From: Huiozyma naganishii CBS 8797
Lineage: Eukaryota > Ascomycota > Saccharomycetes > Saccharomycetales > Saccharomycetaceae
Assembly: GCF_000348985.1 (NCBI RefSeq)
Contig: NC_035934.1
Coordinates: 62,001 to 126,000, forward strand
DNA: 64,000 nucleotides
Reading direction: 5' to 3'
Of this stretch, positions 9,200 through 19,714 are shown piece by piece. The notes under the pieces were generated by a model. The model had not been told where the DNA came from and searched no databases. It saw nothing but the letters and a program-made list of their open reading frames with translations. The translations under genes were made by a program, and so were the position numbers. Numbering within the stretch: the first letter of the stretch is position 1; every line of letters begins with the position of its first letter.

Positions 9200-11041
9200 A
9201 TGGACCTGTTTGCAGTCGGTGATTACTATGTGGGACGCATTGTCAACTCTCAGGTGAAATCTGGTGCCTCGTTTGGTACCGTGGACCATGAATCCCTGGG
9301 TGGGATTATGGACGGGTCCGCTGGTAGCCCAAGAGTCAAAGTACTGCTGCTGGATAAGAACACGACCCCTACGCTGTCGGTGTGTGCCACGCAGACAGAG
9401 TTGCTGGAGCATGAGATCTACTTGATTGATACTGTGGAAAACGCAGAAAGGGATGTAATGCGTCAATTGAAGTGTCTTGTCTACGTGAAGCCGACTGACG
9501 AAACGTTAGCTTGTCTCGTACGTGAGCTACAATCACCGAAATACGGGGAGTACCATCTGTTCTTCAACAATTTTGTTAGCAAACAGCAGCTGGAGACTCT
9601 AGCTGAGGCAGATCAATTGGAGGTTGTGGTGAAAGTGGAAGAACTGTTTCAAGATTACCAAATCATCAATGAACATTTGTTCTCTCTGGATCTGCCCAGA
9701 GCAAGCAGTGATTTGGTGGTGGATACTTTAGTTGATGAGTCATACATGAAACAGTGTAAGGATAGTCTGCTCTCCCTGTGTATGTCTCTTAAGGTGAAAC
9801 CGGAGATTATAAGGTACGACCAGGAGAGCGCAGTCTGTAAGTCGCTCGGTAAGGGTCTTTTGCAGGACATTGAGAAAAACTCAAGATCTCTATTTGACTT
9901 CCCACAGGACCCTTCCACTCCACCCGTTCTGCTTCTTTTAGACAGGTTTGACGATCCCTTGACACCGCTGTTACAACCGTGGACCTACCAATCGATGATA
10001 CACGAATACATAGGTATCAAAAGAAACATTGTTAACTTGTCAAAAGTGCCAAACATTGAAGCAGAGCTGGAAACTGTAACGCTATCCTCCAAACAAGACG
10101 TTTTCTTTCACGATACAAGGTATCTGAATTTTGGGGATTTGGGGGACAAATTGAAAGAGTACGTGTCGACTTATAAGACTACAGCCCAGGGTGCTAATTC
10201 GGTAGACACCATGGACGACATAAAGGAGTTTATTGAGAAGTATCCGGAGCTAAAGAAACTTTCTGGGAACGTGTCCAAACATATGACGATTGTGGGCGAA
10301 TTAGATAGACAGTTGAAGGACTTACACATTTGGGAACTCAGCGAAGTGGAACAGAATTTGACTGTCCACGGGGACAACAACGAGGATTACGATTCCACTT
10401 TGAACTTACTCCGTGACGCCAGGTTGTCCCAGTACTATAAGTTAAAGTTGGCGTGCATATATATGCTGAGGTACGACGATTTTCACCCACAAGAACAAAA
10501 TAGTGGAGAGATTGGTAAAATCAACGAGATCTTCAATATATTAAAGGAATCGCTAACCACAGAAGACATCAACTACTTGCATAAATTTAGAAAGTTCTTT
10601 GTCCAACGGAAAAACAAGGCACTTCGTAACGGTACCGATGCCAGTGCGAATCGGTCACCAGAAAAGGACGACTTACTGACAGAACTGGCCAGGAAATTTA
10701 ATACAAAGATGGATCTGCATAGAAGTAGGCTCGGAGCAAAGCGTAATGCTACCAGCGATAATGTGTACATGCAACATGTCCCCAAACTGTCCCAATTGTT
10801 GAGCGATCTCTCAAAAAATAAGCTATCCGAAACCAAATACAAATACTTGAATAAGAGTACATCCACTCCAACTAATGCACCTACACAGGATGTGATTATA
10901 TTCATTGCTGGAGGTGTTACATACGAAGAATCAAGATTTGTGGACCAATTTAACGAAGCAATGGGTAACGGTGGGATGAGAGTGGTACTTGGAAGCTCAT
11001 CCATAGTGTCAACTCACGATTTCTTAAATTCATTAAGGTAG
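9200..11041 (+). CDS. VPS45: Sec1/Munc18 protein Vps45
   Basis: A 613-residue Sec1/Munc18-family protein. It starts MDLFAVGDYYVGRIV and contains VKVLLLDKNTTPTLS, HEIYLIDTVEN and LLLLDRFDDPLTPLL, all hallmark SM segments, and ends with the conserved block VIIFIAGGVTYEE. Vps45 binds the syntaxin Tlg2 and guides SNARE assembly on trans-Golgi and endosomal membranes during vacuolar protein sorting. The ATG at 9200 aligns with the known start; the frame continues upstream only from a GTG at 9155. S. cerevisiae Vps45 has 577 residues; the extra length lies partly in an inserted segment near residues 33-50. In S. cerevisiae this gene sits beside TOS8 on chromosome VII, not between TCO89 and CTI6. 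Confidence 0.95.
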   Translation: MDLFAVGDYYVGRIVNSQVKSGASFGTVDHESLGGIMDGSAGSPRVKVLLLDKNTTPTLSVCATQTELLEHEIYLIDTVENAERDVMRQLKCLVYVKPTDETLACLVRELQSPKYGEYHLFFNNFVSKQQLETLAEADQLEVVVKVEELFQDYQIINEHLFSLDLPRASSDLVVDTLVDESYMKQCKDSLLSLCMSLKVKPEIIRYDQESAVCKSLGKGLLQDIEKNSRSLFDFPQDPSTPPVLLLLDRFDDPLTPLLQPWTYQSMIHEYIGIKRNIVNLSKVPNIEAELETVTLSSKQDVFFHDTRYLNFGDLGDKLKEYVSTYKTTAQGANSVDTMDDIKEFIEKYPELKKLSGNVSKHMTIVGELDRQLKDLHIWELSEVEQNLTVHGDNNEDYDSTLNLLRDARLSQYYKLKLACIYMLRYDDFHPQEQNSGEIGKINEIFNILKESLTTEDINYLHKFRKFFVQRKNKALRNGTDASANRSPEKDDLLTELARKFNTKMDLHRSRLGAKRNATSDNVYMQHVPKLSQLLSDLSKNKLSETKYKYLNKSTSTPTNAPTQDVIIFIAGGVTYEESRFVDQFNEAMGNGGMRVVLGSSSIVSTHDFLNSLR

Positions 11042-11141
11042 AATTTATTACTATTATTTCTCTTTCTTTTATAACTTTCCAAGTTCTATATACCTTAGTA
11101 TTGTGCTCATTATGGGGATGCCAGATATTGTACACTCCATG

Positions 11142-12716
11142 TCACCCTCCTCTGGTGTTGACACCTGAATACTTTTTCTCCCATAGCAACAAATTCCTCG
11201 TTAGATCGTCCATTAGGGTCAAGCTTTCGTGATGCTTTTCGTAAACAGAATCGACCTGTTTGATGAATTGTTCATTATCTACAAATTTGACGAGCTCTTC
11301 CTTCGTCTGCTGCTCTTGGCTAAGTTCCCATTGTGTCCTTGAAATGAACTCAAGAATGGCCGCCACACGTCTTCTCATTTCATTTAGCGTCGTTCTTGTA
11401 GGGGGTAACCTTGGTTTAACAGGTTTGTTGACATCAATGTCTGAAGCGTTTATGCCACCACCTCCAGCGGTTTCTGAAACGGCAGGGCTGTTTCTACTAG
11501 ACCTTGGTTTCCGACCCCTAGTGGCTTTGTTGACCCCAGTAATCGGAGCTGTTCTCCTACTTCTTCGGCCACCTCTTTGGGCCCTTCTCACTGGAGCACG
11601 AGGTTTCTTCAAAAGTTCCTCTGATGAAAGTTCGGGAGTTGCTGTTTCCTGCTGTGAGGGTGCATTGCCCAATTGTTGAGGGATATCTGTTTCTTCGTCG
11701 TTGGTTTCCGTGATTCCTTGTGATTCGCTTGGTTCCTCCAGCGTGGGTTGCGCATATTCGCTCTCCTCTTGCTGCTTTGATTCCTGAACCTCATCCATAC
11801 CATCATCGTTGCTAGACTGTCGTTCCCCCTCATTTTTGTCGTCTTGAGGGTTCGAAGCCCGTCTACTTGCCTGTATTGCCTTCTCCAACATCATCTGGTA
11901 CTGTTTCTCCTCTCTGGCGAGGAACGTGGCCCTTTTTCTATCCTGTAATCTTTTTTGGTCCTCATCGTAAGGTGTAGCGGAGTTACTTGCCGTGTCTGCC
12001 TGTTGTGGTGATTCTCCCCCCTGTAAATCCTCATCTGCACCCTCAAGTTCCCTCTTGACGGAATCTCCGTCACTGGGTGCTTGCTCCAAAGATACCTGCT
12101 GTGCCCCAGGAGACACGGCCATTACTTGTTTACTATCGCTTCCATCGGTGTTCTGTGTTGTACCTGCAGAAACAGATTTCCGGGAACTGGATGCCGGTTT
12201 CGAATCTGCCACTGGTTTCGAATCTTCCGTGTGGGCCATTCTGGCAAGCCGTTTCCTCTGTCTTCTCGATTCCTGTGCAGGTTTGTAAATGGATCGTGTC
12301 TCCCCCAAATCCGTTGTGTACAGATGATGCAAATTAGGCCTACAAATTTCACACCAGTACTTATCTGGCGTATCCTCACTGACGATCCCTATACAGAACC
12401 CGTGTTGCCAGCATCCACACTGTTCACACTGGATGAAAAGCCCCGAATCATCTGGTGGATCCAATTCCCCGCATACACACCTAGTTTCTCCCTCCTCTTC
12501 TTCTTCTTCCTCCTCCTCCTCCTCTTCTTCTTCCACGTCTGCATCCACAATATCCTCATCCTCCACCTCATCCTCCTCCTCGTTGTCTACCGCTGCTGTA
12601 TCTGTAGAACCTGCATATACAGCGCCTACGGCAGCAGCAGCAGCAGCATCAGCGTTCTCAGCAAAGCCCCCCTCACTGGCAGTTTTGCCCTGTTTCCCAA
12701 CACCATCTACATCCAT
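11142..12716 (-). CDS. CTI6: Rpd3L complex PHD-finger protein Cti6
   Basis: A 524-residue protein with one PHD finger near residues 78-125: CVCGELDPPDDSGLFIQC, then CGCWQHGFC and KYWCEICRP, with all C4HC3 zinc ligands present. It is followed by the diagnostic HHLYTTDLGETRSIYKPAQE segment. An unbroken Glu run precedes the finger, encoded by TCC/TCT repeats at about 12491-12533. Cti6 is a subunit of the large Rpd3 histone deacetylase complex and relieves Tup1-Ssn6 repression of some genes. The ATG at 12716 (MDVDGVGKQ) is chosen; the frame upstream runs only to a GTG at 12767. The C-terminal half is Gln/Glu-rich and disordered. Convergent with VPS45. Confidence 0.94.
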   Translation of the reverse strand: MDVDGVGKQGKTASEGGFAENADAAAAAAVGAVYAGSTDTAAVDNEEEDEVEDEDIVDADVEEEEEEEEEEEEEEGETRCVCGELDPPDDSGLFIQCEQCGCWQHGFCIGIVSEDTPDKYWCEICRPNLHHLYTTDLGETRSIYKPAQESRRQRKRLARMAHTEDSKPVADSKPASSSRKSVSAGTTQNTDGSDSKQVMAVSPGAQQVSLEQAPSDGDSVKRELEGADEDLQGGESPQQADTASNSATPYDEDQKRLQDRKRATFLAREEKQYQMMLEKAIQASRRASNPQDDKNEGERQSSNDDGMDEVQESKQQEESEYAQPTLEEPSESQGITETNDEETDIPQQLGNAPSQQETATPELSSEELLKKPRAPVRRAQRGGRRSRRTAPITGVNKATRGRKPRSSRNSPAVSETAGGGGINASDIDVNKPVKPRLPPTRTTLNEMRRRVAAILEFISRTQWELSQEQQTKEELVKFVDNEQFIKQVDSVYEKHHESLTLMDDLTRNLLLWEKKYSGVNTRGG

Positions 12717-12856
12717 CGTGTGACCAGTACCACTTTCCAGGTAGCTACGAGAACACCGAGCAAGCACAAGTCCCGGTACACTGGGCAGATCACTTCACAA
12801 GTGCAATGTATCTGTTTAGTATGTTCCCTGCAAACACTCTTTATTTCAGGAATAAG

Positions 12857-12980
12857 CAAGCCCTAATTTAGGAAATAACAAATGGCAAACCCTAATCCAT
12901 CAAGCCCTAATTTACAAAAACTGCAAGCCCTAACTTTCCAAGCCCTAACTTCCCAAAACCACAAAACTACCAAGCCCTAT
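12857..12980. repeat. six-copy CAAGCCCTAA-type array, likely Tbf1 sites
   Basis: Six copies of a 10-base element, all in the same orientation, begin at 12857, 12886, 12901, 12924, 12939 and 12971. The sequences are CAAGCCCTAA (four copies), CAAACCCTAA and CAAGCCCTAT. Spacings between starts are 29, 15, 23, 15 and 32 bases. Each copy contains the ARCCCTAA-type core (reverse TTAGGG) known for the yeast telobox factor Tbf1. The array lies in the divergent gap between CTI6 and PPQ1, 140-265 bases from the CTI6 start and about 90 bases before the PPQ1 TATA box. Confidence 0.7.
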
Positions 12981-13064
12981 TTCGTGAAAAACGATATCTC
13001 GTTCCAAAAAAAAAACCGTTGAAAGAAAAAAGAAACGAAATTCGACGAAACAGAAAAAAGTTGT

Positions 13065-13072
13065 TATATAAA
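13065..13072 (+). promoter_or_regulatory. TATA box, probable PPQ1 promoter
   Basis: TATATAAA lies 375 bases upstream of the PPQ1 ATG, which implies a long 5' leader of about 300 nt. No TACTAAC branch point was seen in the leader, so I do not propose a leader intron. Confidence 0.45.
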
Positions 13073-13447
13073 CTTATGAAAGGACCGGCTACTTTGGGAC
13101 ACCCTCTTACTTAGTGGTTGGGAGCTCAGTCTCTTCTTCCGCCCCCGCCTCACACCCCACACGGTTTGTTCAATCACAGGTATATCTATCTGCACTCGCA
13201 CCCCGATTTCTCTTTGTTGGCTACTTGCACCCATTCGCACTAGCAGCCGTCGTTGAATATATTTTTGTTACCAACGCAGTTGTTCTAATCAAGCTTTCTT
13301 TGGTAAGCAGAGTGTGTTTGAGTTCCTATATATATAGTATATTTTAGTGCTTGTTCTCATTTGTCTGTTCGATCTTATCAGCTTTTATTATTGTCCCCGA
13401 ATATTGCTTCCCTCCTTTCTTTCCTACGTTTTGTGTTTTAATATTAT

Positions 13448-15142
13448 ATGAGGAGAAAGCGGAGCCCGTCCAACTCTAATCATAATTTTGCAGCTGCTAA
13501 TTCGAATTCTGCAAGTTCAAACAGCAGCAGCAACAACAACCAATCCAGCGCCACAGGGACCGATGACCTCAACGCTAACGAACCAAATGACCCCGATGAT
13601 AGTAGGTCTACGCCTACTATAATCAATAACATCGCCGGTATTAACAATACTAAAAATAATGACGTATCAGCCGCTTCGACTGTAAAGAACGTCAATAACA
13701 AGAGATCCGCGTCGCCGGATCTCGCCACAAAATCGTCTTCTCACAATGAAGGTCAGGAGGGGTCCCTGAAAGAGCTGGCCTCCCCATCGTCAAAGGCTAA
13801 AGTGTTCCCTTTCGCCATACCGAAGGTAGTAAGGGACCCCAGACCTTCCATATCCACCACTGTGGCAATGGCCACTCCAGTTCCAACTTCTGCGTCCGCT
13901 TCCTCGTCAGCGTATATGGACTCTGCTGGGTCGACACCGTTTTCCTCGGTGCTCTCGTCATCTTCCTCTGTGTCAAGTTCGTCCGCTTCGTATATGCGGT
14001 TCAATGGATTTGTGCCGTCCTCGTCTTCGTCCTCTTCCGCGTCCGCGTCGTCGTTGACTTTCTCTCTAAAAGGGAAAATCTCGCCGAATTTGAACAGGCT
14101 CAGCGGTGGAAACTCGTCTCCAACTATCGGCTCTCAAAGTAAAGCTAGTGGTAAGAGATCTGTGTTCTTGAAGAGATACCCACACGATAGAAACTCCAAA
14201 GAGGGTGTTCACCTCGACGATATGATTGCGAAACTGATTCAATTGAACGAAAGAATGGTTTCCGCGCCATCCGCATCGTCGAAATCAAAAAGATCAGCAA
14301 GTTTCCCCTTCCACACATGGGAGATCCAACTGATTTGTTCACAAGTGAGAGAGGTGTTCCTGAATCAGCCCACGCTTTTGAAGTTGCAATCTCCAATAAA
14401 GATCGTAGGTGATATACACGGTCAGTTCAACGACCTGTTACGGATTTTCAAGTTGAGTGGGGACCCTCGCGACACAAATTACTTGTTCCTTGGTGACTAC
14501 GTCGATAGGGGTAAACAATCTCTCGAGACTATCATGTTGCTCTTCTGTTACAAGTTGAAGTACAGGGACAATTTTTTCATGCTCAGAGGTAACCACGAAT
14601 CGGCAAACATCACCAAGATGTACGGTTTCTACGACGAGTGTAAGAGAAGGAAGTCTACCAAGCTCTGGAGAAATTTCGTCGATGTGTTCAACTGTCTGCC
14701 CATTGCAGCCGTCATTCAGGACAAGATCTTCTGCGTTCATGGAGGTATCTCTCCCGAATTGAACAACTTGAAGCAGATCACAAACGTCGCTAGACCAACT
14801 GATATACCAGAGAACGGTCTCGTCACGGACCTACTTTGGAGTGACCCTGATCAATCGGTTGCAAATTGGACTGAGAACGATAGAGGTGTCTCTTACACTT
14901 TCTCCAAGAAAAATGTACTGGATTTCTGTTCCAAATTCAAGTTCGATTTGATCATTAGGGGGCACATGGTCGTGGAGGACGGGTACGAGTTTTTCGCAAG
15001 GAAGAAGTTTGTGACCGTTTTCAGCGCGCCGAACTACTGTGGTCAATTCGGCAATTGGGGTGCTGTGCTGAGCATCAGCACTGGACTTATATGCAGTTTT
15101 GAGCTTCTGAAGCCGCATTCGATCAAGAAAAAGGCTGGCTGA
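13448..15142 (+). CDS. PPQ1: Ser/Thr protein phosphatase Ppq1 (PP1-like)
   Basis: A 564-residue protein with a Ser/Asn-rich N-terminal half and a PP1-type catalytic domain at about 285-555. The metal-binding and catalytic motifs are intact: GDIHGQF, GDYVDRG, RGNHES, and SAPNYCG near the end. The N-terminal segment [11 protein letters not shown] is shared with S. cerevisiae Ppq1, which separates it from Ppz1/2 and Glc7. Ppq1 influences translational accuracy and down-regulates mating MAPK signalling in S. cerevisiae. The length is close to the reference (549). The ATG at 13448 begins [11 protein letters not shown], as in the orthologue. Order PPQ1 then CUP9 matches chromosome XVI except that CBC2 is missing. 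Confidence 0.95.
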   Translation: MRRKRSPSNSNHNFAAANSNSASSNSSSNNNQSSATGTDDLNANEPNDPDDSRSTPTIINNIAGINNTKNNDVSAASTVKNVNNKRSASPDLATKSSSHNEGQEGSLKELASPSSKAKVFPFAIPKVVRDPRPSISTTVAMATPVPTSASASSSAYMDSAGSTPFSSVLSSSSSVSSSSASYMRFNGFVPSSSSSSSASASSLTFSLKGKISPNLNRLSGGNSSPTIGSQSKASGKRSVFLKRYPHDRNSKEGVHLDDMIAKLIQLNERMVSAPSASSKSKRSASFPFHTWEIQLICSQVREVFLNQPTLLKLQSPIKIVGDIHGQFNDLLRIFKLSGDPRDTNYLFLGDYVDRGKQSLETIMLLFCYKLKYRDNFFMLRGNHESANITKMYGFYDECKRRKSTKLWRNFVDVFNCLPIAAVIQDKIFCVHGGISPELNNLKQITNVARPTDIPENGLVTDLLWSDPDQSVANWTENDRGVSYTFSKKNVLDFCSKFKFDLIIRGHMVVEDGYEFFARKKFVTVFSAPNYCGQFGNWGAVLSISTGLICSFELLKPHSIKKKAG

Positions 15143-15557
15143 TGCTACAAAGATACACCGCTTCCTCTTGGCCATTGTATCGTTCTATATAATGTTTCTC
15201 ATTCAAGTTTTATAAAAGTATATTCTTTAAAAGTTTATCAAAGGTTTCAAGTTTTTGATAGATCCTTGGATATAATATGGGAAAGAGCAAATGCCACACT
15301 ACTTGGCGTGTGAGGCAACCACGGGTGGATCGAGCGGAGATCTCATTATACGGCATAGAAAATCTAGTATCTACTAATGTCGTATAGTGGTGTCTCAATC
15401 AAAAAAAAAAGGACTTTACCAGAAAAACATTCATGCAATGCATGGATCTGTGGTTTGAGAAAGTGTTGTTTTGCAAAATGTTTCTGAAGTTAGGATCATC
15501 AACTTTCTAGAGAAACTGTTAATGAGTCCCGATGGTGTTAAGATCCGTTGAAAGATG
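15143..15557. other. gap downstream of PPQ1
   Basis: About 415 bases of AT-rich sequence with short A and T runs (for instance ten A at about 15401-15410). No reading frame or RNA gene recognised; contains the PPQ1 3' end. Confidence 0.4.
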
Positions 15558-15564
15558 AAAAAAA
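15558..15564 (-). terminator. Pol III T-run terminator for tRNA-Glu
   Basis: Seven consecutive T on the minus strand, four bases after the mature 3' end of the tRNA, a normal RNA polymerase III stop. Confidence 0.8.
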
Positions 15565-15568
15565 GAAG

Positions 15569-15640
15569 CTCCGAAACGGGGAGTCGAACCCCGATCTCCA
15601 CGGTGAAAGCGTGATGTGATAGCCGTTACACTATATCGGA
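15569..15640 (-). tRNA. tE(UUC): tRNA-Glu (UUC)
   Basis: 72 nt and intronless, nearly identical to S. cerevisiae tE(UUC). The anticodon loop reads CTTTCAC (anticodon TTC), and the B box GGTTCGACTCC and discriminator G are present. Two differences from the S. cerevisiae sequence stand out. Position 67 is T instead of A, giving a U6-U67 mismatch inside the acceptor stem, and the last variable-loop base is T instead of C. Promoter boxes and terminator look intact, so the gene is probably transcribed; whether it is a fully used copy is open. Confidence 0.93.
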
Positions 15641-17066
15641 TACAAAAGTACAATTTTTTAAAAATTGCGCTGATGGTAATTACTGTTTTGAGTAAACTCT
15701 AGAAGAGCTTAACAGTGATCAATTGTCTGTCCTCTCTCTATATAATCTGTATAGAAAGAGAATTGTCAGAAATGGAATGTCAAGTATTCGTACAATGTTA
15801 CATTACTTATCGTCTTATAAAAGAGGAAAAATTCTCATCGCAATTTATGTATTTCCCGTATATACTTCATATCCGGGAGAAGCTTCCGGCGTCGCACGCA
15901 CCGTCTGCTGGGAGAACCCACCACACTCATGGTTCACTTACGTCTCCAGTTTCAAACTTCTATGAAGAATATATAAAGGAAGAGAGACAAGGATTCCAAT
16001 GACTGAAATCTGTGGCCTTTATATAATAACTGGTGAAGCTGGATCAGACCTCATTTGCTTGGGTCTGTCCGTTCGTTATAGATACGTAGCTTGCTGACTT
16101 AAAGTGGGGTGTAGCCTGGTGACTAAAGCAGAGTGTGACGCTTTTGTATTGTTTGTTGTATATTGAGATGTGTTGCCTTGTGGAAAAGGGCTTATTGTTT
16201 GTGTCTCGTAGGAGAGAGTTGTATGTCGTTACCGAGAGCTGTATGTCTCGTGGCTGAGAACTGAGAGAGTTCGTGATGAAAGCTGTGTCTTGTGATTGGA
16301 ACTGTGAGAGTTCGTGATGAGAACTGTGTCTCGTGATTTGCACTGTGTGCCATGTTACATTTTTGGAAAATTTTGCTATAACTAAAGGGCATTTTATGGT
16401 GCACGATTAAATAGTTCTTTGATCTGTTTTTGAGCATACATGCATTTTTTAGGTTAAACATTGTGGTTATACAAGCTCAAACTGCTCAAGAAAGGAAAGC
16501 AGCGCTGTCATTGAGCCAGAATGCGGCGAATCAATGGCAATCCCAATAATATCAAACGATTATGCTACAATGAAATTTTTACTACAAATAGCAGTGTTCT
16601 TTCGGAACCTAATAAAGGATATCCATGTAGGTGTTATTCAATAAGGTAAGTGCCTTCCGTTGGAAGATTCCAAACACTGGAATGCAATTTTATAACCATC
16701 TTTTGAGATATTCATGTTTTTAATTAGTTGTGCAAATATGACTCTTATTTATCACTAACCGTTCCATAACACTCCAAAACAAATAAATATTACAAACAAA
16801 ACGGGGATCCCATCCCCGCGACACCAGCATCGATACCGTGCAACTGCATGGATGTACATGGCTATCCACACCCACCCAGGGACTAGGCTCATCCCCCTCC
16901 CGAATAGCGAGGCTCCGGATGCCGCCAGTTTTACACCGCCCCTAGCTGGGCAATATTGTTGTATTCATGAATATACGTATAGAAGTACCACCACCGCCAC
17001 ACAAGCTTACCTGCGAAGGCGAACAAACACCTGACTCCAGTAACGACTTTGTATCCCGGCCCGCCG
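15641..17066. other. gene-free stretch between tRNA-Glu and the homeobox gene
   Basis: 1.4 kb with no reading frame resembling a known protein. In S. cerevisiae CBC2 lies between PPQ1 and CUP9; no trace of it is visible here. The stretch contains a degenerate repeat at 16266-16347 and a short perfect hairpin (GGGGATCCCATCCCC) near 16803-16818. Stretches beside tRNA genes often hold decayed Ty LTRs, but I found no matching TG...CA termini or target duplication and do not call one. Confidence 0.5.
16266..16347. repeat. two-copy imperfect 41-bp tandem repeat
   Basis: Two adjacent 41-bp units (16266-16306 and 16307-16347) match at about 36 of 41 positions, both beginning GAGAGTTCGTGATGA. Shorter related segments (GTCTCGTGG, GAGAACTG) occur just upstream at about 16225-16265, so the array may once have been longer. 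Confidence 0.7.
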
Positions 17067-17732
17067 TCAAATGCCTCTTGTGTTCTTCTTGAGCTCGTTG
17101 AGTCTATCGAGCAGTTTCTTTCTTCTTGTGGTGGGCATCTTGACCCCGCCCTGTATGAACTCCTTCCCCTGGTGGTCGTCTGAGACGCGGTGCGGGATAT
17201 TGCGCGGGTCGACGGCTGCGCCGTCCGACGAGTTCGCGAGGGAGTAGTAGTCGCTGAACACTTTGCGCCTGCGCACGTTTATGAACCAGTTGGACAACTG
17301 TATCTTGGAGAGCCCCGTCTTGATGAGCAGTTCCCTCTTCTCCTGGGAAGTCGGGTACGGGTTGTGCAGGTGGTCGAGAAGCCACCTGTTGAGGATGAGC
17401 ACTGTGTCCTTTGGGAGGTTGTAGCGGGACTGTTTCCTGTCCCTGCCCGAAGAGCCCCCGCATTTCTCCCCACGTTGTTGCTGCTGCTGCGGTGAGGGCA
17501 CTGGACCTGGGCGCGGGTGCGTCCCCTGGTCGACAGCGGGCGGTCTGGGCAACTGAACGACCGCCTGCTTGCTACCCCCCTGCAGTGGCGTGAACTGTGA
17601 GAGCGTTGGTTTTAGCACTGGTCTGGGCACCACGCTGGGCACCACGCTGGGTATTACGTTCCCCGTGTCTGGATCCCTCTCTATGGAGTCCAGCAGGGTC
17701 TTTATAGGCGGAAGTCTGACCTGGTTGAACAT
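17067..17732 (-). CDS. CUP9: TALE homeodomain repressor, CUP9/TOS8 type
   Basis: A 221-residue protein. Residues ~100-165 form a TALE homeodomain: RYNLPKDTVLILNRWLLDHL, the three-residue extension motif NPYP, and the recognition helix LSNWFINVRRRK. The N-terminus MFNQVRLPPIKTLLDSI is the short conserved motif of Cup9 and Tos8. Both are DNA-binding repressors; Cup9 controls the peptide transporter gene PTR2 and affects copper tolerance, while Tos8 is less known. The two S. cerevisiae genes are a duplicate pair, and this locus borders both PPQ1 (CUP9 side) and ARO4, so the sequence cannot decide between them. It is shorter than either (306 and 276 residues) and GC-rich. The start at 17732 is set by the conserved MFNQV. 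Confidence 0.85.
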   Translation of the reverse strand: MFNQVRLPPIKTLLDSIERDPDTGNVIPSVVPSVVPRPVLKPTLSQFTPLQGGSKQAVVQLPRPPAVDQGTHPRPGPVPSPQQQQQRGEKCGGSSGRDRKQSRYNLPKDTVLILNRWLLDHLHNPYPTSQEKRELLIKTGLSKIQLSNWFINVRRRKVFSDYYSLANSSDGAAVDPRNIPHRVSDDHQGKEFIQGGVKMPTTRRKKLLDRLNELKKNTRGI

Positions 17733-19434
<1,702 letters not shown>

Positions 19435-19569
19435 AACTGAAAAGGAAGAGGCATTTGCATCTGGCTAATGACCACCAGCCTATTAGCCCACCCATTGCAA
19501 CCTATTTAAACACAGCTACGTAATATGATAACCACCCGCAAGCTACCTGAACGTCCACCAGACTCACTC

Positions 19570-19643
19570 TGACTCATCCTGACACCTCTTCTCAGTTAAT
19601 CAACCTCGAGAAATTTCAATATTTGATATTGCGCCTTATATAA
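19570..19643 (+). promoter_or_regulatory. HIS7 promoter: Gcn4 site and TATA box
   Basis: TGACTCA at 19570-19576 is a perfect Gcn4 consensus, preceded by a near match AGACTCA. TATATAA at 19637-19643 lies 72 bases before the ATG. HIS7 is Gcn4- and Bas1/Pho2-controlled in S. cerevisiae, and TGACTC also serves Bas1. Confidence 0.7.
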
Positions 19644-19714
19644 GAGAAAGATGCCAGAGAAGCAGCTCCTATCAGAAAAAACCGCCAACCCTCAGCTCAA
19701 CACCCTCAATTGCA

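Noticed and set aside
15700..16050. Possible Ty LTR next to tRNA-Glu
   Set aside because: AT-rich with TATA-like stretches, but no TG...CA ends, no target-site duplication and no internal match to LTRs I know.
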